Origin: Ustulina deusta
Lineage: Eukaryota; Ascomycota; Sordariomycetes; Xylariales; Xylariaceae
Reading direction: 5' to 3'
Assembly: GCA_023159155.1 (NCBI GenBank)
Contig: JAJNNX010000022.1
Location: 186,001-250,000, forward strand
Length of the DNA stretch: 64,000 nt
This document shows, piece by piece, positions 44,863-56,981 of the stretch. A program made the translations under genes and the position numbers. The notes under the pieces are model-generated. The model made no database searches, was not told the origin of the DNA, and saw nothing but the letters and a program-made list of their open reading frames with translations. Every line of letters starts with the position of its first letter. Position 1 is the first letter of the stretch.

Positions 44863-46529
44863 TTAAAACTCGCGACTCTCCCCTATATCACACACATCAA
44901 ATAGGCCTGTCTCTGGCAAGCCTTTCTTTTTCAGCGCCTCTTTGAGTAGCTTTGGAGGCTCCAAGGGATGCTCAGGCGTTAGGACCCAGGTACCCCAGTG
45001 TATGCCCATGGCTCTCTTGCAGTTGGTATCGCGAAAGATTTCCACCGAGTCAAATGGATTTGCGTGCATGCTGCGCAAAACTCGGGGTTAGTAATCGTCT
45101 CGTCATTTTAGGCGCCATTTGCAAGTGCTATGTCGCAAGCATGGGGAAATCCCCGAGTCATGATTCCACCTCGAATAGGAATCTTCGCAGTCTGGGGATG
45201 GCCAAGATAAGAGAGATGACTCCGAGAACTACTTACTGTGAGAAAATATGCCGTGGGTGGTAGGCGCCGATGGGGATGAGCCCTAGATCAACCGAGCCAA
45301 GATGTTCTCCGATCTGGCGGAATTGAGGACATACAGGCAAATGCTGGAGTTCTGGACTCCAGTCGTCTATGCCCTCAGCAACTTTAGGAACCGTGCGATA
45401 GCCCGTGTCGCCACCAAACCAGACCGTCTTTTCTGCGGATTTGACTCCCCACGAAGCCCAGAGTGTGCGGTCCTTGTCAAAGCCAGTCCTACCGGACGAG
45501 TGCTGGCTAGGAAGACATGATATCGTAGCTTTGATAGGTTCAAGCTGTGTGTCGGCGTCCTTGGAAGGTTTGGGTGTGAATGTGACCTCTGCTTCGTCCC
45601 ACCAATCCATCTCCGTTACTTTTTCGATCCCGCCAGACTTGAACCACTTCTCTAGTCCGAGTCCAACGAAGAAGTGCGCATCGGGATGGTGTTTCTGAAT
45701 CTCCTGCACAGAAGGGTAGGACAGGTGATCATAATGAGAGTGGCTGATGACGACGGCATCGACGTAAGGGATATCTGCTATATCACATGGCCGCTCTGTG
45801 AATCTCTTGAAACCCAGAAAGTTCACCGGCGCGCAGCAATCCTCGAACACGGGGTCGAACAGCACTCGCAAGCCTGACGGATACTCAACATAGTAACAGG
45901 CGTGGCCAACTGCCACACGCGGAGTTAGCTCCCGCCGCCATCTGAGCGTAATTTGCAAGTATCTTGGGCACGTGGGAAGCTTAAGACAGGATTCCAGCCC
46001 GAAGGGAGCCTTTGAATTCTGAAGGCGGCTACAAGTAAGAAGAAAATGATGCCGACAGTTACTTACGCCATGTGGCTCTAAGTTGGGAAGACTGGGTGCG
46101 CGTGGGTAGAAACTGAGGCTTCACCACGGGCACGAGCTTGTCTGCCAATTTCGGCTTGGGTGTTTCCGTCAGGCCCAATACAGCTTTCCTGCACCGCGAG
46201 TTTCATTAGCGACACCTTTTCCCCCTCGCGCAATGGACCAGGGTGTTCGCCTACAGAACTGCCGGTGCAAAGATCGATATTGCGGGGAACACGTGTGACG
46301 GATGGGGGTTTTGGAATTTGACCGTCTCGCCGTGGCGGTTTTTGATGTGATGGTCTTTGGAGCCTTTGTCCGACACCTTATCGGAGACGGGCTGTGCTGC
46401 GACGGTGCAGGCGTACGCGACCATGGCTATTGCCGTTGTTTTAGTCCCTGCTGAAGCGAGTTTGCTGTATCGGGCTGCCGATGGTGGACGACGAAATCCC
46501 GATTGCACAAGTCGTCGTAGGAAGTGCAT
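44863..46529 (-). CDS. NAPE-PLD-like metallo-beta-lactamase-fold phospholipase D
   Basis: Exons 46529-46255, 46188-46067, 45909-45237 and 45070-44863 close in frame to 425 residues; introns are 66, 157 and 166 nt. The enzyme family hydrolyses N-acyl-phosphatidylethanolamine to N-acylethanolamine and phosphatidic acid; yeast Fmp30 is a mitochondrial member. Seen: a basic hydrophobic N-terminus ([14 protein letters not shown]) fitting mitochondrial or membrane targeting; [55 protein letters not shown]; the zinc motif SHSHYDHLS near residues 185-192; [27 protein letters not shown]; and the C-terminal [20 protein letters not shown]. The splice joining the first two exons uses donor GTAGGC with branch GCTAAT and is the least certain. 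Substrate preference in this fungus is inferred. Confidence 0.91.
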
Positions 46530-48158
46530 TAGGCTTCAGCCGCCTGAATGGAGAAAGGAGAAAACCAAAAAAAAGAAAGAAAAAGGGAAAGGAGGGAGGG
46601 AGGGATGCCGTATTGTATACGTATCATAAACAGGTCTTACCTGCATAGGAGAGTCCTGTCACCTTCCAGACGCCCTTTTGGATTACCGAGTTGGCTCAAT
46701 TGATTGATTGACGCAGTTGAATGCTACTATAAGTAGGTATGAGCACTGCTAAATTTGGCATGCAAGGGTGTTCCAGATCTCGCTTAACTCCGGCCAGCGG
46801 GACCATAACAGAGTCCGTCATCTACGGCAATGCAATCCGCAGGTTTGATCTCCGAATGCAACCTCAAGCACCTAGTCTTAACTCCGGTGCTTGCATAGCG
46901 CATATGGGTTTCATAATCCCCATCAACGTCCCATGAATCCTTTGAGTGAATCTTGGTACGTTCTAGAATCTAATTCCACCACAGAATCATCCGGCACTGG
47001 CCATACTTGCCAGACTCTACCCAGACTCGTCAGCAGCGATAGTGCCTGTCGGCGTCGTCGCTGACAAGTGCATTCACGGGTTCGAAATACAAGCTTGGTA
47101 CAGACACCAACCGCCTGGTAAGAAGGCCCAGTTATAGCTTATGGGATGGATGACAGCCGAATATATTGACAAACACCGTCGTAATGGTGAGAATAGTCTG
47201 TGATGTCCCTAGAAGATAGGTCTAGCAAGCGACATTTTCCTCGGTAGAAAATAAGTAGTGGTAAAGCAACAGAATCCCGAATTTGCCGAAGAATTGGTTT
47301 GATGGATAAAAAGTCGCAGTGGCATATATGATTTGTTCACCGTGCTACTCACACCAGCAACATTAACAACGTTGGCTAAGACTTCCTAGATTCTTGACTA
47401 ATACCTTTCCAATATGCAGGGAGTCATCGACAGAGAGAGTGGTGGAATCCCTCGGTCCTAGGAGGCCCAAACCTTGGAGTCCGCTACGTTAGCATATAAT
47501 TGTACATGTACTATGGAATCGTCGAGTGCATGCTATAGCGTAATAGGTGGTGACGTGCTCGCAAGCACAATGCCGTACTAGAGGAAAGATACCAGAGCAG
47601 CCAGAGCGAACTGAGTATCCGTCTCAATAAACCCCGGGTGCCAGCCGAAGGAGTAAATTGAGTAGTTCGCGGTGCTCGTCTGCAAGATGAGACAGCTTAA
47701 ATGACGTGCATAAATGCTCAGCATGCTTTAAATCGGAAACAGCCCTACTCTGAATCATTCCAAGTAACCCTCCGCATTGTATTTGCTGTGGGTCTACGAC
47801 ACAAAGAATTTGTGCTGTACTAGGCGCACTCTCTGAGATTCGAACCGCTTTTATGCAAGCCTAGGGGTAATGGCTCCATGCAATGAATCTACTGTATGAT
47901 AAGGTTCCTGATGTCCACCCGCGTATTCCATCGTGAAACGTCTCCTCGGGGGTACCCTTCGATTGACTAGGTATACATCTATGTTCTCACGACTTAAGTA
48001 TCCATCGCCGCGATTAACCAGTCGAAAACCAAATACCTGTTTTTCATTCAATCCATTAATAATCTCGCACACTCACTCAGACTCTGGCTTCCATCTCAAG
48101 TGGCACACGATAATCCAAAACTCAGCCGCAGGATACAAAGCCTAGGTAAGGCTGGATA
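46530..48158. other. 1.6-kb non-coding region
   Basis: A purine-rich (GAAA/AAAG) tract at about 46552-46605 lies just upstream of the NAPE-PLD start. No gene is supported. The right end is the 3' flank of the Trappc11 gene. Confidence 0.55.
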
Positions 48159-51100
48159 TTATGTATCCATATTGTCATCTTCACCTTCGTCTTCTGGCGG
48201 AACCCACAGCAACACTCCATCTTTGTCGCTCTTCATTCCTTCGGTCGGGATAATTTTTAGGACCTTCTGAAAGTACTTATCCCGAACCACAAGCGTCGGC
48301 CGGATCCATGTGCCTCTCACCATTGGCAAGAGACGGTAGGTAATAGATCGTCTCGCAATAGGTAACACGTTTATTGTAGTGGTCTTGGCACCCGAGAATG
48401 CGAACTCGTCGCTCGGCTCCATGGTAAGACCAAATGTTAAGAAATGAGAAGAGGGATTCTCGATGGTGATATCTAAGAAGAGAAGCTGAGATGGTGATGT
48501 AGCTGGCGAGATCGAAGGCGATGGAGAAGCGGAATAAGAAACCGTGGCGAGGACCCGAGGCTCGGAGACTGTTACGTAGAATCTTGGGAGAGGTAAAGTG
48601 GTGACGTTTACTACTGTATCAGGGGCGCCAATTCGTCTCCATTTGATATTGAAGGCGAGATCTGCGGTGGCTGGTGATCGATCGTCTAGGCTTAATTTCC
48701 GAGAAACAAGGTCGAAATGCCCTTCCTCAATTGTTTTCGGACTGAGGATTTGACCACTGCTAGGGAGTGCCTCAGTCTTTGAAGCAATACAAGTTACGTT
48801 GCCCTGTGTAGTAATTACTTCGACTTCAAGACCTGAGACTAACACTTCTTCGTGGGCAAAAGAAGCATAACGCGTGACGAGAGCCCATTTCTGCGCCAGT
48901 CCACGAGGCCGTGAGGCAATTGTATCACCACCGTCTGACAGGTTCTGTATATTTTCGGCGTTAAAGAGACTGGGCCATTCAGCATGGATCCTTGGTAATA
49001 AATCGTAGCTTGCCTCAAATGGAGATACAATGTTGAGGCGATAAGACGCGTCTTGGATAATAGGTGTTGATGGATCTGAAATGAGGTAATAGGAGACTTT
49101 GACACTTAAATCAACCACGGTAGGTCCGTCGATGGGGTCCAGAGTAACGAGGACGGTCTCTGACTCGCTCGCGCTGATCGTGTTCATGTGAATACCACGT
49201 AAGCTTTTATCATCACCCTTTAAAGGAGATGATAGTTCAGCCCCGCCGACAATGTGGACGTGGTATGAAGGAGCGCCACTCCCTCGCAAAGTGACATCCA
49301 TTTTTGCGACCGCGTCGCTGTCCTCTTCGTTCACCATGTCTAGGCTAAGCTCTATGCGTTCATTCGTATAATACTGCTCTAGCATTCGGAGCGCCTTGAT
49401 TTCCATCTTTGGGGGTCTGGGAAGAATCCTTATGCTCTGAGGATCTGGTCTTATAAACTTTCTCGTTGTTGACGAACTGGAGTGCCATTGACTCGACGAT
49501 GCTGCCCGGCCAGGTTTCATGTTATACGTAAGCGAAAAAGTGTCCGAGTCTAGGGTGAGCTGCACTGAGGTTGCCTTTGCATCGCCAGGCTCCCTGAGCG
49601 GGATATTAAGTTCGAAGACCCGTGTCTGGCCCGGAAGCAGCGTCAAGTCCTGTGTTCCCTCGAGGATAATTAGAGAGTCCTGTTGAAGGCTGGTATCATT
49701 ACTATCGGTAACGGCGTCATCTCCGCTAATCTCGGCCTCTTCTATAACCACCTTAGCAAGTTCTAAAGTCTTGCTGGGCGGTTTTTGATTGTGAGTTCCC
49801 TCATGTTTTAGAATAATCCCCCGCAATCCACCCTCAACATAGACATTCAGAGATTTGAGGGTTATGGGAGCTGCATCAGGGAACGCGTTTGATACAAGGG
49901 ATAGCTGTGCAGGACATGTTTGTCCCGCTTTCCCTTCTTCGTGTTTGAAAACGAAGTCGGCGCAAATGAATGATGTTAAATGCTCATCATCGAGGTTGAT
50001 GATCGGTGGTTGCACCACGCTAATTCCAGCTAAAGCCTTTGAGATGTCATAATGCCAACCTGGCCGCCTGAAAAATCCTGAGGGTTTGTTAGTGACATGT
50101 TGATATACCGCATTTGAGTAGATTACGAACCTCTGTTCATCAGTTCCCAATCAATGGCGACAATAAACTCTTTCTGGCCGGTTTCGAAAGCTGCATTCCT
50201 CAGGGTCCAGCTCACGGCTTCTGTAATATCCCACCAACCTTCGGATCGGAACGACATATCCCTCCACAGAGGAGCGAGTAGCTCCAGTATCTGTTGCCAC
50301 TCTCCCATCTTTTCTAATTCCCTACACGAGTCGAGAGCTAACTCAACTGAAGCACGCTTTTGGCGCCTTTTCTGGAATTCTGTTCGCGCTAGCATTAAGT
50401 GATCAAAGATCAGTCGAGCATGATTTACGCCGGGCCCTTCGAGCGGGTATTCTTCGTGTGGCTCGGGACACATGTATGTGTCATAGTTATAAGCCTTTCT
50501 GGGGATTCCAGCCTGAGTTAATTCATCTAGTGGCTTTCGGTCTTCTTCGGGTATAGACTGTGCAAATTTACGCCTATCTAACAAGTGCCGTGCTGCGGCT
50601 CGGTACCAATATCCGGAATGATGAAGCAGCTCCCACGGCTGCAGACGCTCAGCAGAGAGGTTCTTCTCCGGTGGTCGGAAGAATGATGATGATGACGCTT
50701 CTAATTCTGGAAAGTTTACTTTCTCAACCAAGTTGGCCATCACTGTACACCATCTTGCTTGCCATGCTTTCCAGCCACTTCGACAGCGAGAGTTAGTAAT
50801 TTTCTTCTGTGAAATACTTGGGGGGTTCGGGAGTGTGCTGGGCTCTTCAGACAAGGCTTTGGCCCAGCCGACGATGTCTGCCCTCGGAATTGGCTAGATA
50901 GAAAGTAACGAGTCTTAATGTGACTTACTAATTCTGGGTACCATGACCTTTCCGGTCTACAATGTCACAAACCCTATCATTATGTATTTGCCATCGCCGC
51001 ACGGCAGCAGTGCTCTGTCCGCCTAGCAGTAAGCATTTAAGGGCTCTTATCGCTACTATGTCGGCTAGAAGACGAGCATCATTAAACCTTGGGTTCCATG

Positions 51101-52174
51101 CGGGTATAGTCTCTAGCACATCCGTTCCAAGCAAAGTGTCATAAGCCTGTTCGTAAGATCGTAAGGCGACATCAAATTCCTGGCGGAATTCAGCAAACAC
51201 AGCGGTCTTGAAGTCGTAACGAACATTCCATCCCTGAAGACTTAATGTGTGGGACGTTCCACTAGTTGGAGGTATCGTGGGTTGGGGGGCGACTCCACGT
51301 GCCCTCTTCTTGCGGGCGTGGCGTCCAAGATCACGGTAGTGCTCAATAGCCTGGTCGAATATGGCAGTCAAAACATTGTCAACAGCCGTTTCTAATTCCG
51401 CTTCTGTCCGCCGAGTGGGCAGAACAAAAAGGGATGCCTTAGGGTCGAGTCCAGTACTTCTCCTGATGTTCTCAAGTCTCTCCTGAAACTGGGACACAGT
51501 GCTTGGGGACTGGTCACTGAGAATAACTACAGCCAGGCGGCTCTTGTAACCTGACTGGCTGATTGCATTCTTTATGGCATTTATATCCGCTTTTAGCTCA
51601 CTGTCGTGCAGGGTCGCAAGAGTGGGATCGGAGGTCAAGCTGTAAAAGCAAAGATACACGCTCGGTAGTAGGTTTTGATGCTTATGGAGCCACTGGGTGT
51701 CTATCAAGCCATCAGGGTATAAGGTTGAGCCGGGGCTCAGCGGAGAGAACGGGGAGTGCAAGACGAAGGCAGAGGAGGGGGCATCCAGATCGTCGGGAAG
51801 CCGGGCGCGACGAGGCGGCAGCAGAAACTCCTAACAGTCATATACATCAGTATTTAGGACGCATTTCAGACCAGGCAGTCTTGTCTGCTGGGGAAGTGAT
51901 GACATACCCGCCCAATTGTCTTGATCTTGAACTTGAACCGCTTGGGGTTATCTCGCGATTGCCAGGGAAGACCGGTGGCATCGGCTTCTTGGATGAAGCG
52001 CAATATAAGTTTGGCTTCCCGTGTATCGACCGCGGGGAGCTCCGAGCGCACGAGAATGCCCCGTTCTCTCAACTCGGGGTCGGTAGCGAGAGGTTTGGCG
52101 GGCGTGGTGGCGAGCCCTGAGACAACCAGGAAAGGGACATTGTGGCCCAGACTGCCCGGAGGATACTCGTCCAT
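48159..52174 (-). CDS. TRAPP complex subunit Trappc11 (foie gras/Gryzun domains)
   Basis: Four exons (52174-51908, 51830-50929, 50777-50127, 50067-48159) close in frame to 1242 residues; introns are 77, 150, 59 and 59 nt. TRAPP complexes tether vesicles and activate Rab GTPases in ER-Golgi traffic and autophagy. Seen: start MDEYPPGSLGHNVPFLVVSG; HSPFSPLSPGSTLYPDGLID; ALRSYEQAYDTLLG; NPRFNDARLLADIVAIRALKCLL; the foie-gras segment LQPWELLHHSGYWYRAAARHLL and YDTYMCPEPHEEYPLEGPGVNHA; RPGWHYDISKALAG; and a beta-rich Gryzun region with NIKWRR and LLPMVRGTWIRPTLVVRDKYF near the end, finishing acidic. Intron 2 is longest and ends in AAG; it restores a NYGWKAW join that matches relatives. It shares a divergent promoter with the Rxt2 gene. 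Confidence 0.92.
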
Positions 52175-53224
52175 TGCTTCAACGGGCAGCGAGGCGTGTT
52201 GTAGACATGGACGACATGCAAGTCGGAGATCAAAGCGCAGCCCACTGATGATGTCAACTCAAGCCATGTGCCAGAGTCGGGTGTGCCGTATTGTTATGCC
52301 GGGGTCCCTATATGATCATTTCCTGGGTAGAGACTTTGTCTTAGCCAATGCTACCTTAATGCATCCAGTAGTTTAGAACGTGTGCTCACGAGGAATTACT
52401 TTTTCGAATTTCATGCCTGATGCGCATTTGCGGGCGCAAGAGCAATGGGGGGTGCCTTACCTTGGTCAGTAGGTAGGTAGGCAGATTTAGTGGACTCAGC
52501 GAGTTGTGTCATACCTATGCTACCGTGGTATCGCTGCAAGACCTGTGACAGCCACCCCACCAGCTGCGGAGGCATCCAGGGGTCTCAGCTCGCTCAAAAG
52601 CAAGACATGCGGAAAGACTTCGCAGCAAAACCTGATAAGGTTAGATAACCTCGTTGGCACCAGCCAGGAATAGCTCCCCAGCACCAGGGGCATTCGGCTA
52701 ATATGTGGGGAATAGATCGTTCGCTGTCCAATCCTCGAGCACCGAGCTCTGCCGCGACTTGATGGCGCCGCTGTCTTAATGCTGCGGGCAGCCTCGTCTC
52801 CGAGCTACTTCTCTTTTAACACCCCAGACCCGATTACGGTTTATTTACTCCAGCGACTTTACCTTTCCCCATATTCAGAGACTCCGTCCGAACATTTCCA
52901 GCAGAGAACATCAGCCCCTAATGTCGTCCAATACCGTCTGATTCACAACGCTACCGCATATCCCACGTGTCTCCGCTAAGCAACCATCGCTCACCCCTCG
53001 CCGACGCCCGGACTGTCCCTACGATTTCTATTGATTCAGAGCGCACAAAAGTCGGACTGAACGGTTTGACACCTCTACGCTGCCATTCACCGCCGTCCTC
53101 TCCGCCCGAGAAACCCTACGAACTCTTCACCCTATACTTACCCTCGCGGCAATCTGCCCCAACTCTCTCGACGCCTTTACTCGACGGATAGCTGCCGTCC
53201 CGACACGGTTGCTGGGTGGTGGTC
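52175..53224. other. Divergent promoter of Trappc11 and Rxt2 genes
   Basis: About 1 kb between two start codons. The right 450 bases are C/T-rich leader. Small open frames at 52779-53191 lack family features and overlap this leader. Confidence 0.55.
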
Positions 53225-54862
53225 ATGGCTTCTCAGCATATTATCTTCGCAGAGACCATCGCGGCGATGAAGAAAGCCCGCAAACGGAGGGCATACGGTA
53301 TGTTTCTTCTCGCAAGTCTGGCCAACTTCGGGCTGACAACAAGCGCACTAGAGTCGGACTCTGATTCCGAAGTCGATTACCAGGGGAACCGTGGTCACAA
53401 GCTGAAGAGGAGAGCCAGGTTCACACATGAAGGTCAGCTAGTAGCGCCATCAGGACCCGAAGTATATAGAGAGGTAGGGGAATCAATCACCTTCGGTGCA
53501 CACCACTGCCCTAATACACAACAATCACCAGATCGTGAACCACGCCGGGTATCAACGAGCGATCATCAGTCGGAATCCTCCCCTTATTGACGACGAAGGC
53601 TACGAAATTGATAGCGACGATGACGAAGAGCATATTCTCGATGCCATGAACAATGCTGCAGAGTTCAACCCCTACGCAAATATTCGATTAGAGAGTACGT
53701 ATAGCAAACCTTAGACCTTGACGTATAGGTCGCTGACCTGCCATTTTGCATAGATGTCTTGGCCCCTTTAACAACAGTTACGGACCTTCCAACACACCAA
53801 ACATTATCAAGACCGTATACGTCGAAAACCCTTACCGAACTTGCTAAAGAAGGCTGTAGTATTATGCATAAAGAAAACGCGGCGCTGTGGAAAATTAAAC
53901 ACCTCCAGACGAAATTAGTTGGAGATCATAACTGGGTGCCTTGTGAGCTGATGGTCGGGCCAAACGATATTGAACTCTTTAACGATGACTACATCGATCG
54001 CACACAAGGGTCTCTTAAGTCGGACAGCAGCATACTCATGCTTGAGCATGCGCACAACGAAGACAAATCCAATGGATATTCTCCAGCGAATGGCGACGGC
54101 CACGAAAGCAACCTTCATGAGTCTCGAGACGATTTAAGTAGTCCCGAAAAAGCGGATGTCGCAATGGCGGACGCTAGTCCCCCACTGAAAGAAGTTACGA
54201 CAGCCCAAGATCCGAGGTCTAATGAGAAACGGAGGATGAATCAAGCATCGCAACAGGGCAGCAAAGGCCAAGAGGGTAATGACACTCAACCGCAACCGAA
54301 TGGACAGGCCATTATCCGAAGGGAAACGCATGCTTCGGAAGCTCTGACCACTAATGGGCAAACGACGAACGGTTCAATAGCGCCTGGCGATTCTGAAAGG
54401 GCCGAATTGCAAAGCGCATACTTACATCTAAGTGAAACAGTGAGAAGGACTGCCAACGAAATCAGTCGACCGGTGTCCGTCATATCAGATTCAACAAATG
54501 ACCTTCCGATACACCCCATGTTCATACCCCCGCGATCAGCTCGTCCTGATCGAGATTTGGGCATTCCAGAAAATGAAGCAGAAGACATGAGACGTATATT
54601 TCAGCTTTTTGTACAGAAACAGGAGGAGGTCTGTCGCGGCGTGAAACGCTTATATGAAGGACTTCTCCGAGCGGAGAGGATGCGCAAGACAGTATTGCAA
54701 TGGTCTAAATACGAAGCGCACGTGGGACCAAACCGGGACATGTCTGATGGAGAAGATTGGTACGACAAGGAGGAATGGGGCTTTGAGGAGGACTTAAAAA
54801 AGGGTCAAGACGAAGAGGAAGACGAACCACAAACAACGAAGAAAACTAGGACTCGTCGCTAA
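53225..54862 (+). CDS. rxt2: Rxt2, subunit of the Rpd3L histone deacetylase complex
   Basis: Exons 53225-53297, 53352-53473, 53532-53694 and 53754-54862 close in frame to 488 residues; introns are 54, 58 and 59 nt. Rxt2 is a structural subunit of the large Rpd3/Sin3 deacetylase complex that represses transcription. Seen, in the order of the family's N-terminal domain: ETIAAMKKARKRRAY, ESDSDSEVDYQGNRGHKLKRRARF, LVAPSGPEVYRE, IVNHAGYQRAIISRNPP, GYEIDSDDDEE, NPYANIRLENVLAPLT, DLPTHQTLSRPYTSKTLTELA, and WKIKHLQTKLVGDHNWVPC. The middle is Asn/Gln/Ser-rich. A C-terminal helical part (FVQKQEEVCRGVKRLYEGLLRAERMRKTVLQWSK) precedes an acidic-basic tail. Confidence 0.93.
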
Positions 54863-55914
54863 GAAGAAACATTAGATATGTTTTTACGAACTTGAATTGT
54901 AAACGGATACCGAGACCAAGGCTCCTTGGATTTATCAATCGAACAGCTCCGGTATTCCTAATTGGGGTTGTTCCTCCTGGTCATTGAAATTTTGGTTAGA
55001 CCAATATCAGTAAGCCCCGTACAATCGTACAGACCCCGTGGTACCTACTTGGAAGCCCAAACTAGACTGGAAGCTCAACCTTGGAATATGAATTTGTAGG
55101 CATCAAGATGTGGATAGTTGCTTGTTCCACACCAGTCGCGTAGCGGTCTTTGAGATAGGGAATTTCGATAGAGCAAATAGTTGGAGGCATAGTGTGAGTA
55201 ATAGAAATCCATTACCTCCTTTTGTCTAGAGCTCTGATAGCTATATCTTTCGAGATTAGCTAGAAGGATACTCTAGACCACATCCTTCCAGGGGCACAAT
55301 TGCCCTCATTTTTATTATTACTCAAAGGTTTCACAGCTGAGCAACTTTTATAGTCACACCGCCTACCACACTACTTGCTAGATGGACTACTTGTTGGCCA
55401 CTTAGTAGTGAATCGTCCTGGGTCCCAAGATAGCTGCCTAAGCTAGCTTACTACATAGCTAACTAGCCAGCCAGCTGGTGGAAGAATTAACTAAGCTGTG
55501 CAAAAGAGAAGAAAACACACATTGCCGACTCCCTATAGATCCACTTTCGGACACCCGTCAACTCCGAAATCACGGTCCCGGTCCCCGGATAGCCTATTCA
55601 CAACTCTCCACCCGGCAAATCGAGACTCGGGAAGAGTATCCTACTTTTAGAATCCGACACTCCATTCCCCATTAGTATAGTCGTCGCCGGGGCCAAAGGA
55701 CACTGTTATGTAACTTGATTTACGGTCTCCCCGTCATAGCGACATAGCCGGCGCGATGCTACTAGGCATAGTCTAGAGGTATGTATATAATCCCGAAACA
55801 CGGCACTCATGAAGTGGCGTAATCAACAGATTTCTCGACATCTCAACCCTTCAACTTCCCGCCCACCGATTAGCTTATTTACCAACAAAGTTTTCTGTGC
55901 CAACCATATTCAAG
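54863..55914. other. Intergenic region between Rxt2 and cupin genes
   Basis: AT-rich and non-coding, with repeated short CTAGCTAGC-like words near 55440-55475. A small frame at 55478-55675 lacks features. Confidence 0.55.
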
Positions 55915-56436
55915 ATGGCAGCCGAAGATCTCAAGTATGATCGAAGGTGCGTGAAACAGGCTTCCCTAGAAGGTCGACAATATCTCGATCGTAGCAGTCC
56001 CATCAGATATTCTCAGATCAAAAAACATAGAAAACTGACCCGACATTCCAGTCGTCCCCTCCCATCTCTCGAGGTCGTCTTCCAGAATAAGCTAGGCAAT
56101 GCCGCCGGAAAGACTATCCTCGGCATGGTGGTGACGTTCCCACCCAACGGCTCGACGCCGCCCCACCGCCACGGCGGCACATCCGTGACCGCGTACGTCC
56201 TCGAGGGCACGCTCCTGAATAAGATGAATGACGAGCCAACGCAAGTGTTCTCGGCGGGAGGCACGTGGTACGAGGCGCCCGGGTGCCACCACAGGATCAG
56301 CGACAATCACAGCAAGACGGAGCAAGCGAAGCTATTGGCCACTTTCATCGTCGATACGCAGGTGCTCGAGGAGCAGGGGATGAGCGCGTTGCTGCAGGTC
56401 GATGAGGAGTACAAGGACGTCAAAATTGGCGGGTGA
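55915..56436 (+). CDS. Small single-domain cupin
   Basis: Exons 55915-55946 and 56052-56436 give 138 residues. The 105-nt intron is a multiple of three and open, so an unspliced reading of 173 residues is possible; but donor GTGCGT, branch ACTGAC and acceptor TTCCAG are good, and splicing joins DRS directly to RPLPSLEVVFQNKL. The cupin motifs are clear: TPPHRHGGTSVTAYVLEG (metal-binding His pair, GxxxxHxH-type) and WYEAPGCHHRISDNHS (second His). Such small cupins bind a divalent metal and act on varied small molecules; the substrate cannot be told. GC-rich third codon positions contrast with AT-rich flanks. Confidence 0.82.
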   Translation: MAAEDLKYDRRCVKQASLEGRQYLDRSSPIRYSQIKKHRKLTRHSSRPLPSLEVVFQNKLGNAAGKTILGMVVTFPPNGSTPPHRHGGTSVTAYVLEGTLLNKMNDEPTQVFSAGGTWYEAPGCHHRISDNHSKTEQAKLLATFIVDTQVLEEQGMSALLQVDEEYKDVKIGG

Positions 56437-56981
56437 TGGCTCCAATCGTTAGATAGATGACACTGAATATATGGGATATTTAACAACTCAGTTCGTCACC
56501 AGCCTTGTCATCCTCCTGTTAATAGCTGCCCGGGAAAAAAAAAAGTTTGATGTAACCGCAGGGGCGTTTCTACAGACAATTGAGATAGATAATTGAGAGC
56601 TTTTTTAAAAAAAAAAGTTATATATCAATTCTACTGAAGGCGTACATATTTTCTAATATTAAGCATCGAAATGTATTGGAATCTGCGATATATTACCTAG
56701 CGCCTTGGTATCAATACCTACCTACTCAGCTATTATGAATGATAAAATCGGGTGCTGCTTGGGTTAGGCCCAGGCTAAAAGCGGCGTAGCTCCCATTACT
56801 TCCACCACAGGTACGGCATGGTAAACTGTTGTGCATCAATCCACCCCAAAAAAAAAACCCTTGTTCCGCCGGCCGGGTCTAGCCGCGGACACATTTCTGG
56901 TTCGCCAGGTCCGAAACAAATTAACATTCATCACCGCCAAAAGACCAAGCTGATCGCAGTGAGTCCAAGGCTGAACCAGTT
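56437..56981. other. Intergenic region upstream of the Opi3-like gene
   Basis: Holds two A-runs (about 56535 and 56606) and no gene. Confidence 0.6.

Noticed and set aside
47800..47870. tRNA-like B box (GGTTCGAATC on the minus strand)
   Set aside because: The flanking bases do not form a T-stem and no acceptor or anticodon stem could be drawn.
50778..50927. Possible extra Trappc11 exon reading ADIVGWAKALSEEPS
   Set aside because: It looks protein-like, but no donor gives the right phase to join it, whereas skipping it restores the NYGWKAW join seen in relatives.
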